Positions 1 to 13,455 of a stretch of DNA of 64,000 nt are shown piece by piece (the first letter of the stretch is position 1; every line of letters begins with the position of its first letter). Source of the DNA: Clarireedia homoeocarpa (Eukaryota > Ascomycota > Leotiomycetes > Helotiales > Rutstroemiaceae); NCBI GenBank assembly GCA_001465935.1, contig LNKV01000005.1:1054001-1118000 (forward strand), given 5' to 3'. Made by a program: the position numbers and the translations under genes. The notes beneath the pieces were generated by a model. That model saw only the letters and a program-made list of their open reading frames with translations, did not search any database and was not told the DNA's origin.

Positions 1-270
1 CTGCTCGAATTGTAGCGTCTGCAACATGTACTGACATAGGCCTCGTGCTGCCGCGTGGGTGAGTAGAACAGCCTCTAAAGTCAATCCTCGATTGCTCTTG
101 GGTTCTTCAATTCATTGGGGCTGTTAGGGCTTCCACCCGGTTCCTCTTGCGTGTCGCATCAACAGCAGTCTCGCTGGCACACCGGGTTCGAACCCGAGAC
201 GAAGAACAAAACGCCCATGCCAGCAATTACTTGCCATGGACATATTGATTGCCTCGAATATATTACTTTC
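1..270. other. 3' flank of the Zn2Cys6 gene with tRNA-like palindrome
   Basis: No gene is seen. Bases 183-196 form a perfect 14-bp palindrome (core GGTTCGAACC, like a tRNA T-loop). It is enclosed by a 7-bp inverted repeat, GCTGGCA at 173-179 and TGCCAGC at 218-224. The enclosed element is 52 nt, too short for a tRNA with D and anticodon arms. It lies just downstream of the stop codon of the minus-strand gene and would be in its 3' UTR. Confidence 0.4.
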
Positions 271-2771
271 TCAAAGATACCCACCCTGCCTCTCATCCCA
301 ATGTGCTTGCTCGCTGTTGGGTGTAGTTCCGTAAGCATCAAGCTGGTCATATCCCGTGCTTCCTTGTGAGGGTGACCACCCCGAATTAGTGGCCACAGCT
401 ACTTCCCTGGCAGGGCCCTTGCCTTTATATGTGAGTGGAGGAGAACTATCACTCTCATCACTAAGACTTAGAGCCGAGAAAACTATTTTCATATCTTGAA
501 CGTCCTTACTTTCAACGTTTTTGGGCGCAGAGGTTCGGTCGTCGACGAAATTTCGAATGGAGCGTATCAAGGGATAAAACAATTCGTCATTGGGAAGCCA
601 CCAGTGCATACATGAATTGTCTCGCAAGCCTTCACACATTCTTTCTCGGAATGATCTTGGCTGAACAAATCTGACTTGCACGTTAGTATATGTTGACCAT
701 CAATAAGCTCATTGTCTTTCCCTTACCCTTGAGTTTCTATTATTGCTAGCTTTCGACGAAGCCACATAGAATGTGCTTCATCTTGTGGCAAAAAGAAGGC
801 AGATAAGCCTATGGCACCTTGGAGACCCACGATCGCCCCGTTAGGTGTCTCTGGTGAGTTCAACGTAGACTCATACAGCTGACCACTCAACGAGGCTACA
901 CGTCCTAGGTGCTCTGCATCCGGGGCCGTCTGCATGGCTTGGGCCGTCTGCAATCCATATATCATATCGATAGCGTACCAGTCGAGTAAACATGTATTTG
1001 TCAGCCATAACGGACCACTATAGAGTACACCCGGTGCATAGGGGTCGAAGACGCAGTCTGGCCCGTTTTGTCTTTGTGGTGCATGAGAGAAGTCCATGAC
1101 CAAATATCGATGGTCTAATAGAGATGGGTGCATATCGTCCTTCCACCTTCTAATTGTATTCATGATCACTGCATTTTCAACCAGATATTGCTCATGGGTG
1201 ATCTCTCCTTTAACTTTCTTCGCGAATAAAGTGGTGATGTCTTTCCCGAGAATACGTGTTTTTGCAATCTGATGCTCGTACTTCCACACTAAATTGTTTG
1301 GGTCATTTGCAATTTGCTGTTCACACCACTCGTGTAAAACAGTGACCCATTCTCGTGGTAGAAGGGCGTCAAATCCGCCCATCAACCCCACCGAGACATC
1401 GAAGCGTACATACCAACTAAGAATGATGCGACCGAGATCGGTTTCAAGGATGGAATGGGGAGTATAGAGCTGAATCAAGAGCTCATGTGCAGCTTTCTGG
1501 TGGCCAAGAAGATTTGCCCAATCTCCAAGAAATTCCTGTGGCATGTTAGTCTGGTAATTGATAGTCATTCAAAGGCTCTAGTCTACCTCAATAGTCGCCA
1601 GCTGCAAGATGGTCATAAGAGCGCCTAAATTTGCTCGAGCTCCTGCTTTCAACGATCTTAGCAGAAGGGACACTGCTTTGTTGTAATACTGTAAAAAATC
1701 CTGAATCTTCCCCTCCCGCCTCTCGACAGCATGTTGAAACGCTGAAAATCCCACAACTGCGTAGAGAAGACTTTCGGTGCGTAGTGCTGCATCTATGATC
1801 AAAGGTCGCATTAATTGGTTATGATCAGATTTTATGTTGTAATGCAAAAACGTTATTTTTTGATTGAAATAATCCAAATAGAACTGTAAGTCCGGAGGAA
1901 GATGAGACCAATCGTTCCTCAGGAAACCAGGCGAAGAGGCAGGACCAAAGCTTTGCTCATGAAACAGAGAGCTGCTGGCGGTTCGGAGGTTAGGGTACCC
2001 TACGGAACCTTCAGTAGAGGGAGTTGGTGAAGAGCCCTTGTCGTACACCAGAGATGGTGTCTCCGAACTCTGTCTGGTAATACTTTTGTGCTCTCTGGAA
2101 GACTGCACATTGACATCCCCTGCACGGTAGTACTGTTTCGGGAGATCATTTCCAGGCTCAACGTCATCCCCATACACTTCATCATCCGGTATTGTCTCCA
2201 GGCGTTCTACATTAGGATCATCTTCTTCGTCCTCGGATGAGCCAGGGCTCTGATGGGTTTTCGACCGGTTCCCTTTCGCTGAAGCGCCAGGCGCCGACTT
2301 CCCTAGTGTTTGTGTCTCCGGATAGACACACTCTCGATTACCCTTTGCGCATCCTTGAAACAAATGTTAGCTTCGTACCATGTCATGCTCACCGGAGACA
2401 AAGATCATATTCATCTTACTGTCACATTTAGGATGGCGCTCATCGCACTATGTGAATTTAGCTTACGGTCATTTTGTACGAAGAGATGTCTTTACCTTTA
2501 CTCGCCTACTACGGCAGGTATAACAACCTGATCTTGTCCGGCGATGTTTTGTGGTTTCTCCTTCCGTGGATTTTCGTCGGTTTGGCTTGGGCTTGGGTCC
2601 GGCTCCCAGCATTGTTGTTTCCTGGACTGCAAAGAGATAATTCAAATCTGCATAAGAGCGTGCAGAGCTTAGGAATCTCGCGGGGTCCTGTGATAGTGTC
2701 TTCTCAAGTGCAAACGAGTGTTGGCCAGGAATAGATTGTTTCGATTGGTCTTGACGACCAGAATTGCTCAT
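271..2771 (-). CDS. Zn2Cys6 fungal-type transcription factor, five exons
   Basis: A nuclear DNA-binding activator of the fungal zinc-cluster class. Exons on the minus strand are 2771-2496, 2447-2420, 2353-1587, 1535-727 and 670-271, giving 759 residues. The binuclear zinc cluster is complete only when a 28-nt microexon (2420-2447) is included: Cys83, 86, 93, 100, 103 and 110 then fit C-x2-C-x6-C-x6-C-x2-C-x6-C. A serine- and acid-rich linker follows, then an all-helical regulatory half resembling Fungal_trans_2, with a recognisable WYVRFDVSVGLMGGFD segment. The start at 2771 (MSNSGRQ) was chosen because it is the first ATG before the basic stretch leading into the cluster. An internal methionine close to the cluster is an alternative. 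All introns are GT-AG, 48-66 nt. The target pathway cannot be told; no cluster of metabolic genes adjoins it. Confidence 0.88.
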
Positions 2772-4463
2772 GACGACCTTACTGTTAATGTATCCAAAGC
2801 CTAGTACTAAAGAGGGCGTTAGCAGTCTTTTGAATGGTCTGCCATTCTCGGACCTGCCAAAGCAATTTGTGGCATGTAGGGCTTCATACCTGGTCCGGGT
2901 CAGAGCAGATATGTTGGAGAGACTTAGAAGAGCCACAGACGAGAGTATTTGCAAATGTAGCGATTGTATCTAGCTCAATGCAACGGTGGAGCCGTCAGAG
3001 AGCTGGGACACGAGCTAACCCTAATATCCTCACCCAGCTCATGCAAGGCGCTTTTTCACCGCGATCTTTGAGCTTTCTGGACGCTGTGTTTGCGGTGTAG
3101 CACTTTAAGGGTGTTGCTTGAATCGTGGACGAAGGGCAGCTAAGTATAGAATAAGGTTCAAGACAGCTTGATGTCGCAGGTGTCAACGATTCCCGACTTT
3201 TGTCAATCAAGCCAGGCGCATCGGGACTGGAGGGGGGGGCTCGAGATCTTCGACAGTTGATAGGTCCTGGATCAAGCTGTTCAAGGATAAAAATGATCTG
3301 ACGACGGGATATCAAGAAATGCAAGGCTCGAATTTAGGTTCATGTGATATTCTTTGGCGTTGTTGGATTCGAAGTGACGTTTCTTGCCAGCTTATGGATG
3401 ATTACGGACTACGAGCCAAAATTTGGTTGAATATGAAATTTTCCGACTCGGGTCTTAGAAATAGAGATTGGATAATGAATATGAATATGACAGTAACTAC
3501 GAGCTTGAGCTTGAGACGGTTTTATTACTGTATTAGCGCAGGCAGTCCGTGTTTTGAAGCATGTTATAAGTAAGTTGGATACCTATCTATATCTACTCTA
3601 GAGCTGCAACGGAAGGTGGGGTCTCGAACGGTGTAATCCTGCAGGCTATAGATGGACCGGGATCGTACATGGAAAAATTGAGGGCAATTCCAAAGAGGAA
3701 AATGGAAGACCTCTTGCAATGTGGGTGAGTTGGACGTTCGTTTGATCTAGAAACGCGCCACATTATTTGTCTGTGCAGCTTTCTAAGGCAGGGTCCATGG
3801 AGTCAGTACTTCGCTCCATAGCATAGACCGATGCAAAGGAGCATTATATGGAACTCGGGACGAACGACCTGAAGCTCCCGTCAGGTCGGAAGATATTTGC
3901 TAGAGTTCTCGGGGCCGTGATCGAAGAATAGTTCGTAAGGAGAAAAGGCTTTGTGATACCAAGTACTTTGTATGACGTGCTGATCACCACCGACAATCCC
4001 TACGACGCAACTGCATGAACAGGCATGACAATAAGTGCAAATCAAAGAGGACTAAAGGACTCTCTCCCGCTGCGACGGCGGACTAGACTTCTGCACCAGG
4101 TAATCTTACATGCTTTTCTATACTTTCAGGCACCATGGTTAAGAACGGACAGGTTTCCGGGCCCGTTTTCCCCGGCGAAGGATGCTGGTGGGCATTCTTA
4201 ACACGTCGTGTTATAGGTCACTATGATTTGATAGAGACTTCCCTTTATGCTTCCACCCACCTACCCACCAACAAAGTAGCAATTCAAAGCAAATGTGACT
4301 TTACGGAAAGTATGCACCTCCCTGGTTCTGGTAGAAGATTAGATATGGGGAGTACCGGGGGCTTACCATAGGTTCATCCATACGATCGTTGTGGACGCAT
4401 GGACGCCAAAAACACAGCAACCCAGTTTCTTTGGCACCGCAGGAGAAGCTCTGTCTTGTTAAT

Positions 4464-4489
4464 AGGAGGAGGAGGAGGAGGAGGAGGAG
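4464..4489. repeat. (GGA)n microsatellite
   Basis: About eight uninterrupted GGA/AGG triplets in non-coding sequence. Confidence 0.9.
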
Positions 4490-5133
4490 CTGCCTCTCGG
4501 ACCCCACGCAGGCAATCAAACAGAATTGCCTGCCAGACCCGACGATCGAAATTAAAGATTCTTGATCTCCAAGTAGCAAGTTACTCAATTTTAACCTCAT
4601 GCAAATGTTGGCTGGACGAATAGACTGATTCATATTCACGTCGAGGCACCATTCGAGCCATGAGATTCAGCTGCTGGTGTCGTGTCCGTTAACCCGAGCG
4701 GAGAATCATCGCCATGATAGGCTGTCGTTGACCCGAGAGAATCGAAATTTTCAAATTTCAACTGAGCATTGCATGTTTAGCACGTAGCCATCCGGGGCTG
4801 TTGCCCAAATGGGTAAAAGAGGTGGCAGGTATTTTCGAAGGTATCAGCATGACGGGCCGGTACAATCGATCAGACTGTACCGATCATTGCCAGAACCAAG
4901 CCTACGGGTCTGATATCCCATCTGAGCACTAACCACTCCCACTCCCATTACCTAGGCATCCCTCCCACGCCCCCCACCTAGGCAGGCCCCTTCGACGAGT
5001 AGGGTTTTTACCATTGGAAACACGCTGAGCTCCAAACGAACCCTGGTTGCGGGTGAGCTGGAAAACGATTTGGAGGCAGAATGGAGACATCGACATCTTC
5101 CTGCGCATGCAGAAAGAAAGGGATGGATGGCTG

Positions 5134-5196
5134 GATTGTGGATTGCGGATTGCGGATTGCGGATTGTGGATTGTAGATGGTGGATTGTGGATTGTG
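5134..5196. repeat. 7-bp minisatellite, nine units
   Basis: Nine head-to-tail copies of a heptamer of the form GATTG(T/C)G, with one GATTGTA and one GATGGTG variant. It is strongly strand-asymmetric (G/T on the plus strand) and lies in non-coding DNA. Confidence 0.92.
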
Positions 5197-7908
5197 GAAG
5201 AAAGGAACATTCCGTGGTGTTGGATGATTTTTTCCGCAAGTGTTCTGTACTTACTCCCTAGAGCCTAATCCCCTGATACAACATGTACCTAGTACCCAGT
5301 ACCACTTTGCAGCTCCTGTACGAAGTAGGGGTGCGGAGACATCTTCCGCTGTGACCCAAGTGCCCAGACCCAGCGGCCCACTACCACATGGGAACGAAGG
5401 GAATGAAGGGAAATTTAGCAAATTTAGCAAATCTAAACCCGCCCAAACCAGTTCAATTCATTTGCGTTGGGCAACTAACGTGCAATCCAGCCAGACAGCA
5501 AGACGATCATTACCGTCTCGGCCTCCTCGTTCTCGTATGGAAACACTGGTATGAGTCCAAAGAAAACCAATCCCAATGTGCACACAGTTACTCCAACTGG
5601 CCCTGTTGTTGGTCTTCTTTTCCGTCGAGGACATCGATTGGTCTTAGCACTCTGGCGGTCTACACGAAATCTCAAGATTCCATTCAGGAATGCAAGAATG
5701 CAAGAATGCAAGAATATATTCCGTACTACCAAGTACACGTGCCATACATACAATTCGAAGCATTCATAACCTCGACTTTTGAATAAGGATGTTGCCCTTC
5801 GAGCTATCCTATTACTCCATGCAAGAAATGCCTTCTAACACAGATAAATCACTCTACCTCGAGACCAAATTTCGGCATGTTGAAGGTGGTCCCGCCACTA
5901 TTGCAAATTGCAAAATCTGGTCAGCCCGTAAGGAGTCGCACGCAGATATAGGCATGGATATAGCGCCAATTGTATGTGCCACTTGATCCTCCGTGGTATA
6001 GCAGAGATGATTCACTCTGCTTCAAACACCTTCCTCCTTGTTGCTTCTTGCAAAGCGAGCGTCAGACTTAATCTACAAAATGGGACTCATCAAAATCCGG
6101 TTGTACCTGTAATGCGAAAGGGCTGTTGCCACTGCAGTAATTACCCAGAATTCTTCATTCAAATGGAATTTATCCACCGTTTGTGAGTCGACCCACGGTC
6201 CATTGATCATCGATTGACAAATGCTCTACAGCAGATGGATGACCCCACTAATGGGAAGCCGGTGGGTTCCGCGCCCTACCGTATGTGTTGCCACATTGAA
6301 CGACGGGAAAGTCCTTCAATAATGGAATTTTCGTCACTGAGATTGAAGATACCCATCTTATGGGCTGGATGAACATCTAAAGATACTTGCCGGCCTTCGA
6401 AATCGACGTCACCACATGCGGGTTCCAGCTTGGGCCGGACGGTTAATGTGCCACATATCATTTTATATGTCAGTAACTCCGGTCAACCGAGACATCTGCT
6501 CAGGCACGTAGCTTCGGGGTCTCAGAGGATCATGCGTTATTTCCTGGCAACTTCTCTTGTCATTGGCGTAGCTCTACAGCCCCGAGATGCAGTATGCATC
6601 TATTGATGAGCTGTCAGCGCGAGAAAGCAATCCTCCGATATATCAAGGCAGAGGCTCCGCATTTAAACATGGGGAGTAGTAAGATTTGCGTCAATGGTAG
6701 ATACTATGTCATTTTTATGTCCGCATCAAGCAGGTATTTAGAAAAGTCTTAAGTCTGGTAAGTTAAAGACGACTAGATGTCCACACAGCAGCGACAAGCC
6801 GGTAGAAATTACGGCGAAAATGATGTTCAGTAGTTTCTAATGGCAGCTGACATTCTCCTCCTATGGCCATGTCGTCTATGCTTGCTGAAATTGTCTTTGG
6901 ATATTGAAGTAGTAAGATGCTTCCTAGTAATGAAGTTATTTCCGTCGAATATCGTACCCTGCACTCTACTTAGGGTTAGCGGAAATTAGTCCAGACAGAA
7001 AATCTTTGGTAGAGAATATGATTTATATTTATAGTCTATGGCCGTGGGTCATTCCTCAGCAAAAGCTTTTAGCTGAACAGAACTGTGTCGTGCGCTCTAG
7101 TTATGTCTTCAACCAATTTCTGAACACAGAACAAGATTTTTGACGGTACGTCCCCGATTTTGATTCTTGGTCTGTCTAGATTGACGAGGAATAGACGAGG
7201 AACAGTCGACATAGCTTACACATAGTATCACCTGGCAGGCCGCAATGAGCTGCCTTTGGGGTCGTTTAGCTATGTATTCCTGCGACTTGAAGTTCTAAAG
7301 TCCACCAGGACAAGCTTCACGGCAGTGCCTCTCATTTGCAACCAGCTTTTGACGGCTATTTTGAGCTTCTAAACTGTATGAGATTGATGATACTTGCGAA
7401 CTTTTGTAACTAATCGAGACCTTTCATGCTCCTGGTACCTCGAGCTTATGAAAGCCCTATGTGAAACGATGAAAACTACTCATACACGATTCGACGTGCT
7501 GCATCATAAGCCATCATCTGCACTGATACCATATTTTCATCACACAACATAGTTTCGAGTTTGGGTTTTTGATCATGAATTTATCGTGCCCTCTGCATAC
7601 AATTACGTGGCTCCTGATGAGAAACTCTAGGTCTTACGTGGATATGGATTGGTATTGAACAACAACACTATATTCTATCACCGTCCTCAAAGGGACGTTT
7701 GCGATCCTCTACTTCTAAATGTTTACAAGCAGTGTTTCTATCCTAAAATCTTTACAGTTGTCCCAAAAATGCCAAGATTTTACGGAGCGGAAGATGGTTC
7801 TGCCGGGGTTGCTGCATGCGACCCCCATGTTGTTTACTTTCGCGCTCCGCAAAAGAATATATCGATACAAAATACGACACACGAGCAGCACGACTCAGCA
7901 TCGCCATA

Positions 7909-10900
7909 ATGAGGGTAGTAGAGGTTATCATAGATGTGCGTATTAATTGCTGTTTTGCGCAGGATTGTCTTCTAACCGTCATGTAGGGTTTCAAATCGTA
8001 CGCTGTGCGCACTGTGATTTCGGGATGGTAAACAATGGAAACTGAACAATCCTACCTCTTCATGCTAACATGGTGTCGCAGGGACGAAAGCTTCAACTCG
8101 ATCACTGGCCTCAATGGAAGTGGAAAATCAAACATCCTGGACTCAATATGTTTTGTCCTGGGCATAACGAATATGACTACGGTCCGCGCTCAGAATCTTC
8201 AGGTATTCGCAGTTACCCCTCACTGAATTTTGAGTCCTCAAGGCTGACCTTGGTAGGACCTCATCTACAAACGTGGTCAAGCCGGAGTGACAAAAGCAAG
8301 TGTAACTATTGTTTTCGATAACCGCGACAAAAAGAAGTCTCCCATCGGGTTCGAGGAATATGCTCAGATCAGTGTTACTCGACAAATCGTTCTTGGTGGG
8401 ACGAGCAAGTACCTTATCAATGGACACCGAGCCCAACAGCAAACTGTGCAAAACCTGTTCCAGTCAGTTCAACTCAATATCAACAATCCAAATTTCTTGA
8501 TTATGCAAGGACGAATTACCAAAGTCTTGAATATGAAAGCGGTGGAAATTCTTGCTATGATTGAGGAGGCTGCAGGAACACGAATGTTTGAGGATCGAAG
8601 AGATAAGGCTTTCAAAACAATGGCAAAGAAAGAGATGAAGGTACAAGAGATAACGGAACTTCTCAAGGAAGAAATCGAACCTAAGTTGGAAAAGCTCCGG
8701 ACTGAGAAACGGGCCTTTTTGGATTTTCAGCAGACGCAGAACGATCTTGAGAGGCTGACAAGAGTGGTGGTAGCACACGATTATCTGAAGAGTCAAGAAA
8801 AGGTGAAGCAATCAGCGAATGATCTTGAATCGAAAAAGCAACGGGCAACGGATCTCGAAGAGTCAGCAATACGATTAAAAAGTGAAATATCCTTCTTGGA
8901 GGAAGATATAAAACGCGTTAAAGCGCAACGTGAGAAAGAGCTGAGAAAGGGTGGTAAGACTCAAGCTTTGGAAGAGGAGGTTAAGAAATATTCTCACGAA
9001 TTGGTGCGCCTGTCGACGGTGATGGATCTCAAAAAGTCGAGTATGACAGAAGAGAAGGAACGGAAGTCAACAATTCAAAAAACGGTGTCCGAGCTGGAAG
9101 CACTGCTAAAGCAGAAAACGAAAGTATTGGAGAAGCTCCAATCTCAATATGATAAGGCTAAGGAGGATTTGGAGAAGCAAAATCTAGAAGCAGAGACGAA
9201 AGAGGAACTTCTTCAGACCCTCCAGACCGGTGTTGCATCAAAAGAGGGCCAGGAGAGCGGCTACCAAGGTCAGCTTCAAGATGCTCGTAATCGCTCGAGT
9301 GCTGCATCGACCGAGCAAGAGCAAGCCAAATTGAAAATGACACATCTTGAGAAAAGGATCAAAGAAGAAGAGCCACGGGCGAAGAAGGCCAAGGAGCAAA
9401 ATTCTGGACTTTTGAATGAGCTTGAGGGATTACGGACACAAGCGCAGAAGCTCGAAAAGGAGCTGCAGAAGCTAGGATTCGAAGCGGGTCGAGAAGAGAA
9501 TATGAACAAGCAGGAATCTACCCTACAGGAGAACATCCGTCGAATTCGCGAGCAAGCTGATGTTTTGAAGCGAAAAGTGGCCAATATCGATTTTAACTAC
9601 GCAGACCCCACTCCAAATTTTGACAGATCCAAAGTCAAAGGTCTCGTTGCTCAACTCTTCACAATCGATAAGAATCACACTGCTGCAGGAACAGCCCTTG
9701 AGATCTGTGCTGGTGGACGTCTGTACAACGTTGTTGTGGATACGGAAGTTACTGGTACTCAATTGCTTCAAAATGGTAAACTCAGGAAACGAGTCACTAT
9801 CATCCCATTGAACAAGATTGCTGCTTTCCGTGCATCGGCTGAGAAAATCGGAGCTGCTCAGAAGATTGCACCAGGAAAAGTTGACCTCGCGCTGTCTTTG
9901 GTGGGTTACGATAATGAGGTTTCAACAGCTATGGATTATGTATTTGGTAATACGTTAATTTGTGCGGACGCTGCAACAGCGAAGCGGGTGACCTTTGACC
10001 CAGCAGTGCGTATGAAGAGTATTACATTGGAAGGAGATTCCTACGATCCTTCGGGCACTCTATCAGGAGGCAGCTCCCCCAATTCGAGTGGTGTGCTCGT
10101 TACATTGCAGAAGCTTAACGAACTCAATAAGTCATTGAAAGAACAAGAATCCGAGTTAGCAGAGCTTCGAGCTACGGTAGCAAGGGAGAAGAAAAGAATG
10201 GACCAAGCACGACAGATCAAGCGGGAACTTGATCTCAAAACCCATGAGATTAAGCTTACTGAGGAGCAGATTGGAAGCAATTCGTCATCATCCATCATCC
10301 AAGAGGTCGAAAATATGAAAGCCAGCATTGCTCAACTCAAGCAAGATTTAGTCGAGGCGAAGAAACGACAAGATGAAGCAAACAAGGATGTCAAACGAAT
10401 CGAGAAGGACATGAAAGACTTTGACAACAACAAAGATGGTAAGCTTGTAGAGCTCCAAAGTTCTCTCGATGCCTTGAGGAAGACACTTTCAAAGAACTCA
10501 ACCGCTGTGAAAGCGCTGCAAAAAGAGCTGCAAGGAGCACAGATGGACACAGATCAAGTTGGTGGCGACCTCGCCAATGCCCAAGAGCAACTTCAAGAAG
10601 TCGAACAGACTTTGAAGGCTCAAAAGGAAGAAATTGCGGAGCTGGTAACTCAGCAAGCACAGATCAAGGTCAGTAACATTAGGATCCATAATTGTGCAGC
10701 GTTGACATGATTGCAGGATTCTCATGATATCGCTCAAGCAAATCTTGACGATGAACGGGCCAAGCTGACGGGATTCGATGACGAGTTGCATTCTCTAGAG
10801 CAAGCATCGCGGTCAAAAGCATCGCGTATCACGGAAGAAAGCTTAGAGATGCAGAAGCTAGGTCATCAAATCGAGAAGTTTCAGAAGGAGCAGCAAGCTG

Positions 10901-11717
10901 CCGTGCAAACAGTCTCACATATGGAAAAGGAGCACGAATGGATTGCGGATGAGAAAGATAGCTTTGGTCGATCAGGTACACCTTATGACTTCAAGGGCCA
11001 AAATATTGCGGAGTGCAAGGCAACCTTGAGGAATCTTACCGAGCGTTCGCAAGGAATGAAAAAGAAGATCAATCCCAAAGTCATGAACATGATCGATAGC
11101 GTCGAGAAGAAGGAAGTAGCGCTCAAGAACATGATGAAGACGGTCATCAAAGACAAGAAGAAGATTGAAGAGACGATCAGCAGTCTCGATGAGTATAAGA
11201 AGAAAGCTCTGCAAGAGACTTGGCAAAAGGTCAACAAGAACTTCGGCCAAATCTTTGCAGAATTACTCCCCGGCAGTTTTGCCAAACTAGACCCTCCTGA
11301 AGGGAAGACCATAGCCGATGGTCTGGAAGTCAAAGTCTCCTTGGGTAAAGTGTGGAAACAGAGTTTAACGGAATTAAGTGGTGGACAAAGGTTCGTTACC
11401 CCTTCCTCCCACGTCAATCGACTTATACATATTAACACACCAAACCTCACAGATCACTCATCGCACTCTCTCTCATCATGGCCCTGCTTCAATTCAACCC
11501 AGCGCCGATTTACATCCTGGATGAAGTCGACGCCGCGCTCGATCTGTCGCATACGCAGAATATTGGGCGGCTGATCAAGACGAGGTTCCACGGCAGCCAG
11601 TTCATAGTGGTGAGTTTGAAGGATGGCATGTTTCAGAATGCGAATCGCATCTTCAGAACGAGATTTAGTGAGGGCACGTCCGTGGTGCAGAGTTTGACGG
11701 CGGCAGACTTTAACTGA
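7909..11717 (+). CDS. smc2: Condensin subunit SMC2 (structural maintenance of chromosomes)
   Basis: The SMC2 ATPase of condensin, which pairs with SMC4 to compact mitotic chromosomes in the nucleus. Exons are 7909-7935, 7987-8027, 8082-8202, 8257-10668, 10717-11390 and 11453-11717, giving 1179 residues, the usual SMC2 length. The N-terminal head has Walker A at residues 32-39 (GLNGSGKS), split from the ATG by two short introns. A first coiled coil runs to about 515, the hinge lies at about 519-670, and a second coiled coil follows. The C-terminal head has the LSGGQ signature at about 1087-1091, interrupted right after by the last intron, and Walker B with Asp1115-Glu1116 in ILDEVDAALD. The SMC2-type motif ISGWDESFNSITG precedes Walker A and separates it from SMC1, 3 and 4. 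The start was chosen because MRVVEVIIDGFKSY is the family N-terminus. All splice sites are GT-AG and in phase. Confidence 0.97.
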
Positions 11718-13415
11718 GGGGTTGGGGATGAGGATGGGAATACTGGTTTGGGGGGTGGGGCAAATGGGTGGTTTGGATGGGAGGGGAGAAGAGGCGTTCG
11801 TATGGCTAGATAGGACTCGCTGGTTAGGCTAGGCTACCTGTTACTTGTATGGGGTTTGGTATATGATTGATGTGTGATGTGTTATACGGCACGTTATGTG
11901 GAATGTGGTTTGGGTTGGTTGCCTCAATAGGAGAAGGGCATAGAATGAAGTAATGATTGTATGACCATGGCTGTAGGTACATTATGTTCTTGTTTTGTCA
12001 CTTCGTAAAGTGGCATACTGGTTTGAACAATGATGCTGATATGGACAATAATATGATACTATATGATATCACTAAGATGGAATATCCCATCAACTTACCA
12101 CATGACGTCTTGCTAGGTCTGTTATATCTAACGAATGAGAATAGTGAATGCATACTTATCCCAGATGCTTTCTTTCCTTCCTTCCTTCCTTCCTTCATTC
12201 ACTCAATCACCCCCGAATAAAGCATGATCCCGTCCAGCAACCGACGGAGGCGGAACTACAGATCCTTTGATCTTTCTTTCTTCTTCTTCTTCTTCTTTTT
12301 TTATTTTTACGGAAACGTGTTTTTGTGACTAGGATAGGCTATGCAGGAAGGATGAGTGATACTGTACTTGTACCTGTCTCTGTCTCTGTCTGACGGAAGA
12401 CGGAGATGGGAGATTTAGATGTCCGTTTCGTTCGGATTCTAGACTAGAAGGAAGGATTTGGCAGGGCAGGGCAGGAAACCAAGGGGTTTCGCTGTTTTTG
12501 GTGCGACTTTCTGATAGGGGCTTGGCATAGGGAGTGGATGGATGGGATTACTGGGTTGGTGGGACTGTGTATGTATGTATGTGTGTATGGAGGAAAGTAA
12601 GAAGTGCGAAAGAAAGGATAGTGTGGGAAGTATACATGAGGTTAGGGCTGTGATATAGGACTCGATGGACTCGAGGTGGAGGAAATGGATGGACATCGAG
12701 GTTGGTGGGCGGGAGAACCTGCAAGATGGAATACGCAGGTAGGTACGCACACGAAGACGGTCGAATCCGGTGGAGTGGTAGGTATGCTGCTCGGTCTGGA
12801 CATTTCCTGCGATGTGATTGAAAACGTACGCGTGTCGCCAAGATGGGACTGGACGGGATTAGATTGGATGCAGAATGCAATTGAGATACACGGGTGGACT
12901 CTGAATGAAGCTACTTGAGATGTGAAGGAGTTTATTTTGTTTGTGTGTATCTGAGAGAAGAGAGTAGGGGAATACGCGTATCGGCATGGTGAAGATTTAG
13001 CACGTAGGTAGGACTATGCGTGCCTGAGGATAGAGACTCCTATTAGTTACTCCTATCTTCCTCTCTCTCCTATCCTACTTACAAAGTATGTAATCCACTC
13101 CTTCGAGCTGGTTCATTCACTGGGGGCGGAATGAGATACAACCAGATTCACCGAGGGCCGAGCGATTCGATTACGAGTCCCGAGATCTTTTTGATGGAGA
13201 CTGAAGGAAAAGAGTTTGAAATAATGCGCTGCGCCCTACTGCCGGGGAGGAGCAAGTATGGCAGAAGACGTTCATTGGTACTACCAACTTTTCTGGCTAT
13301 CGACAGGGATTTGCATCTAGATGTGCTTGGTTTTTGGTGTGGTGCAGATAAAAGGGAGGTTAATTTGGAGTAGTCATTGAGGACCCTGAAATGCGGAAGG
13401 CGAATCTAGAGTAAG

Positions 13416-13455
13416 ATGATGATGATGATGATGATGATGATAATGATAATGATGG
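13416..13455. repeat. (GAT)n microsatellite
   Basis: About eight perfect GAT triplets followed by AAT-interrupted copies. Confidence 0.9.

Larger units (their letters stand above)
2772..7908. other. Gene-free interval of 5.1 kb
   Basis: No open frame here carries a recognisable domain or a spliceable continuation. The interval must hold the upstream region of the zinc-cluster gene (near 2.8-3.3 kb) and of SMC2 (near 7.4-7.9 kb). It contains a GGA trinucleotide run near 4464-4489, a 7-bp minisatellite at 5134-5196 and short AATGCAAG-type repeats near 5689-5713. It may be a decayed or regulatory region; nothing more can be supported. Confidence 0.5.

Noticed and set aside
173..224. Functional tRNA gene
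   Set aside because: 52 nt leaves no space for D and anticodon arms, although the T-loop-like palindrome and closing stem are perfect.
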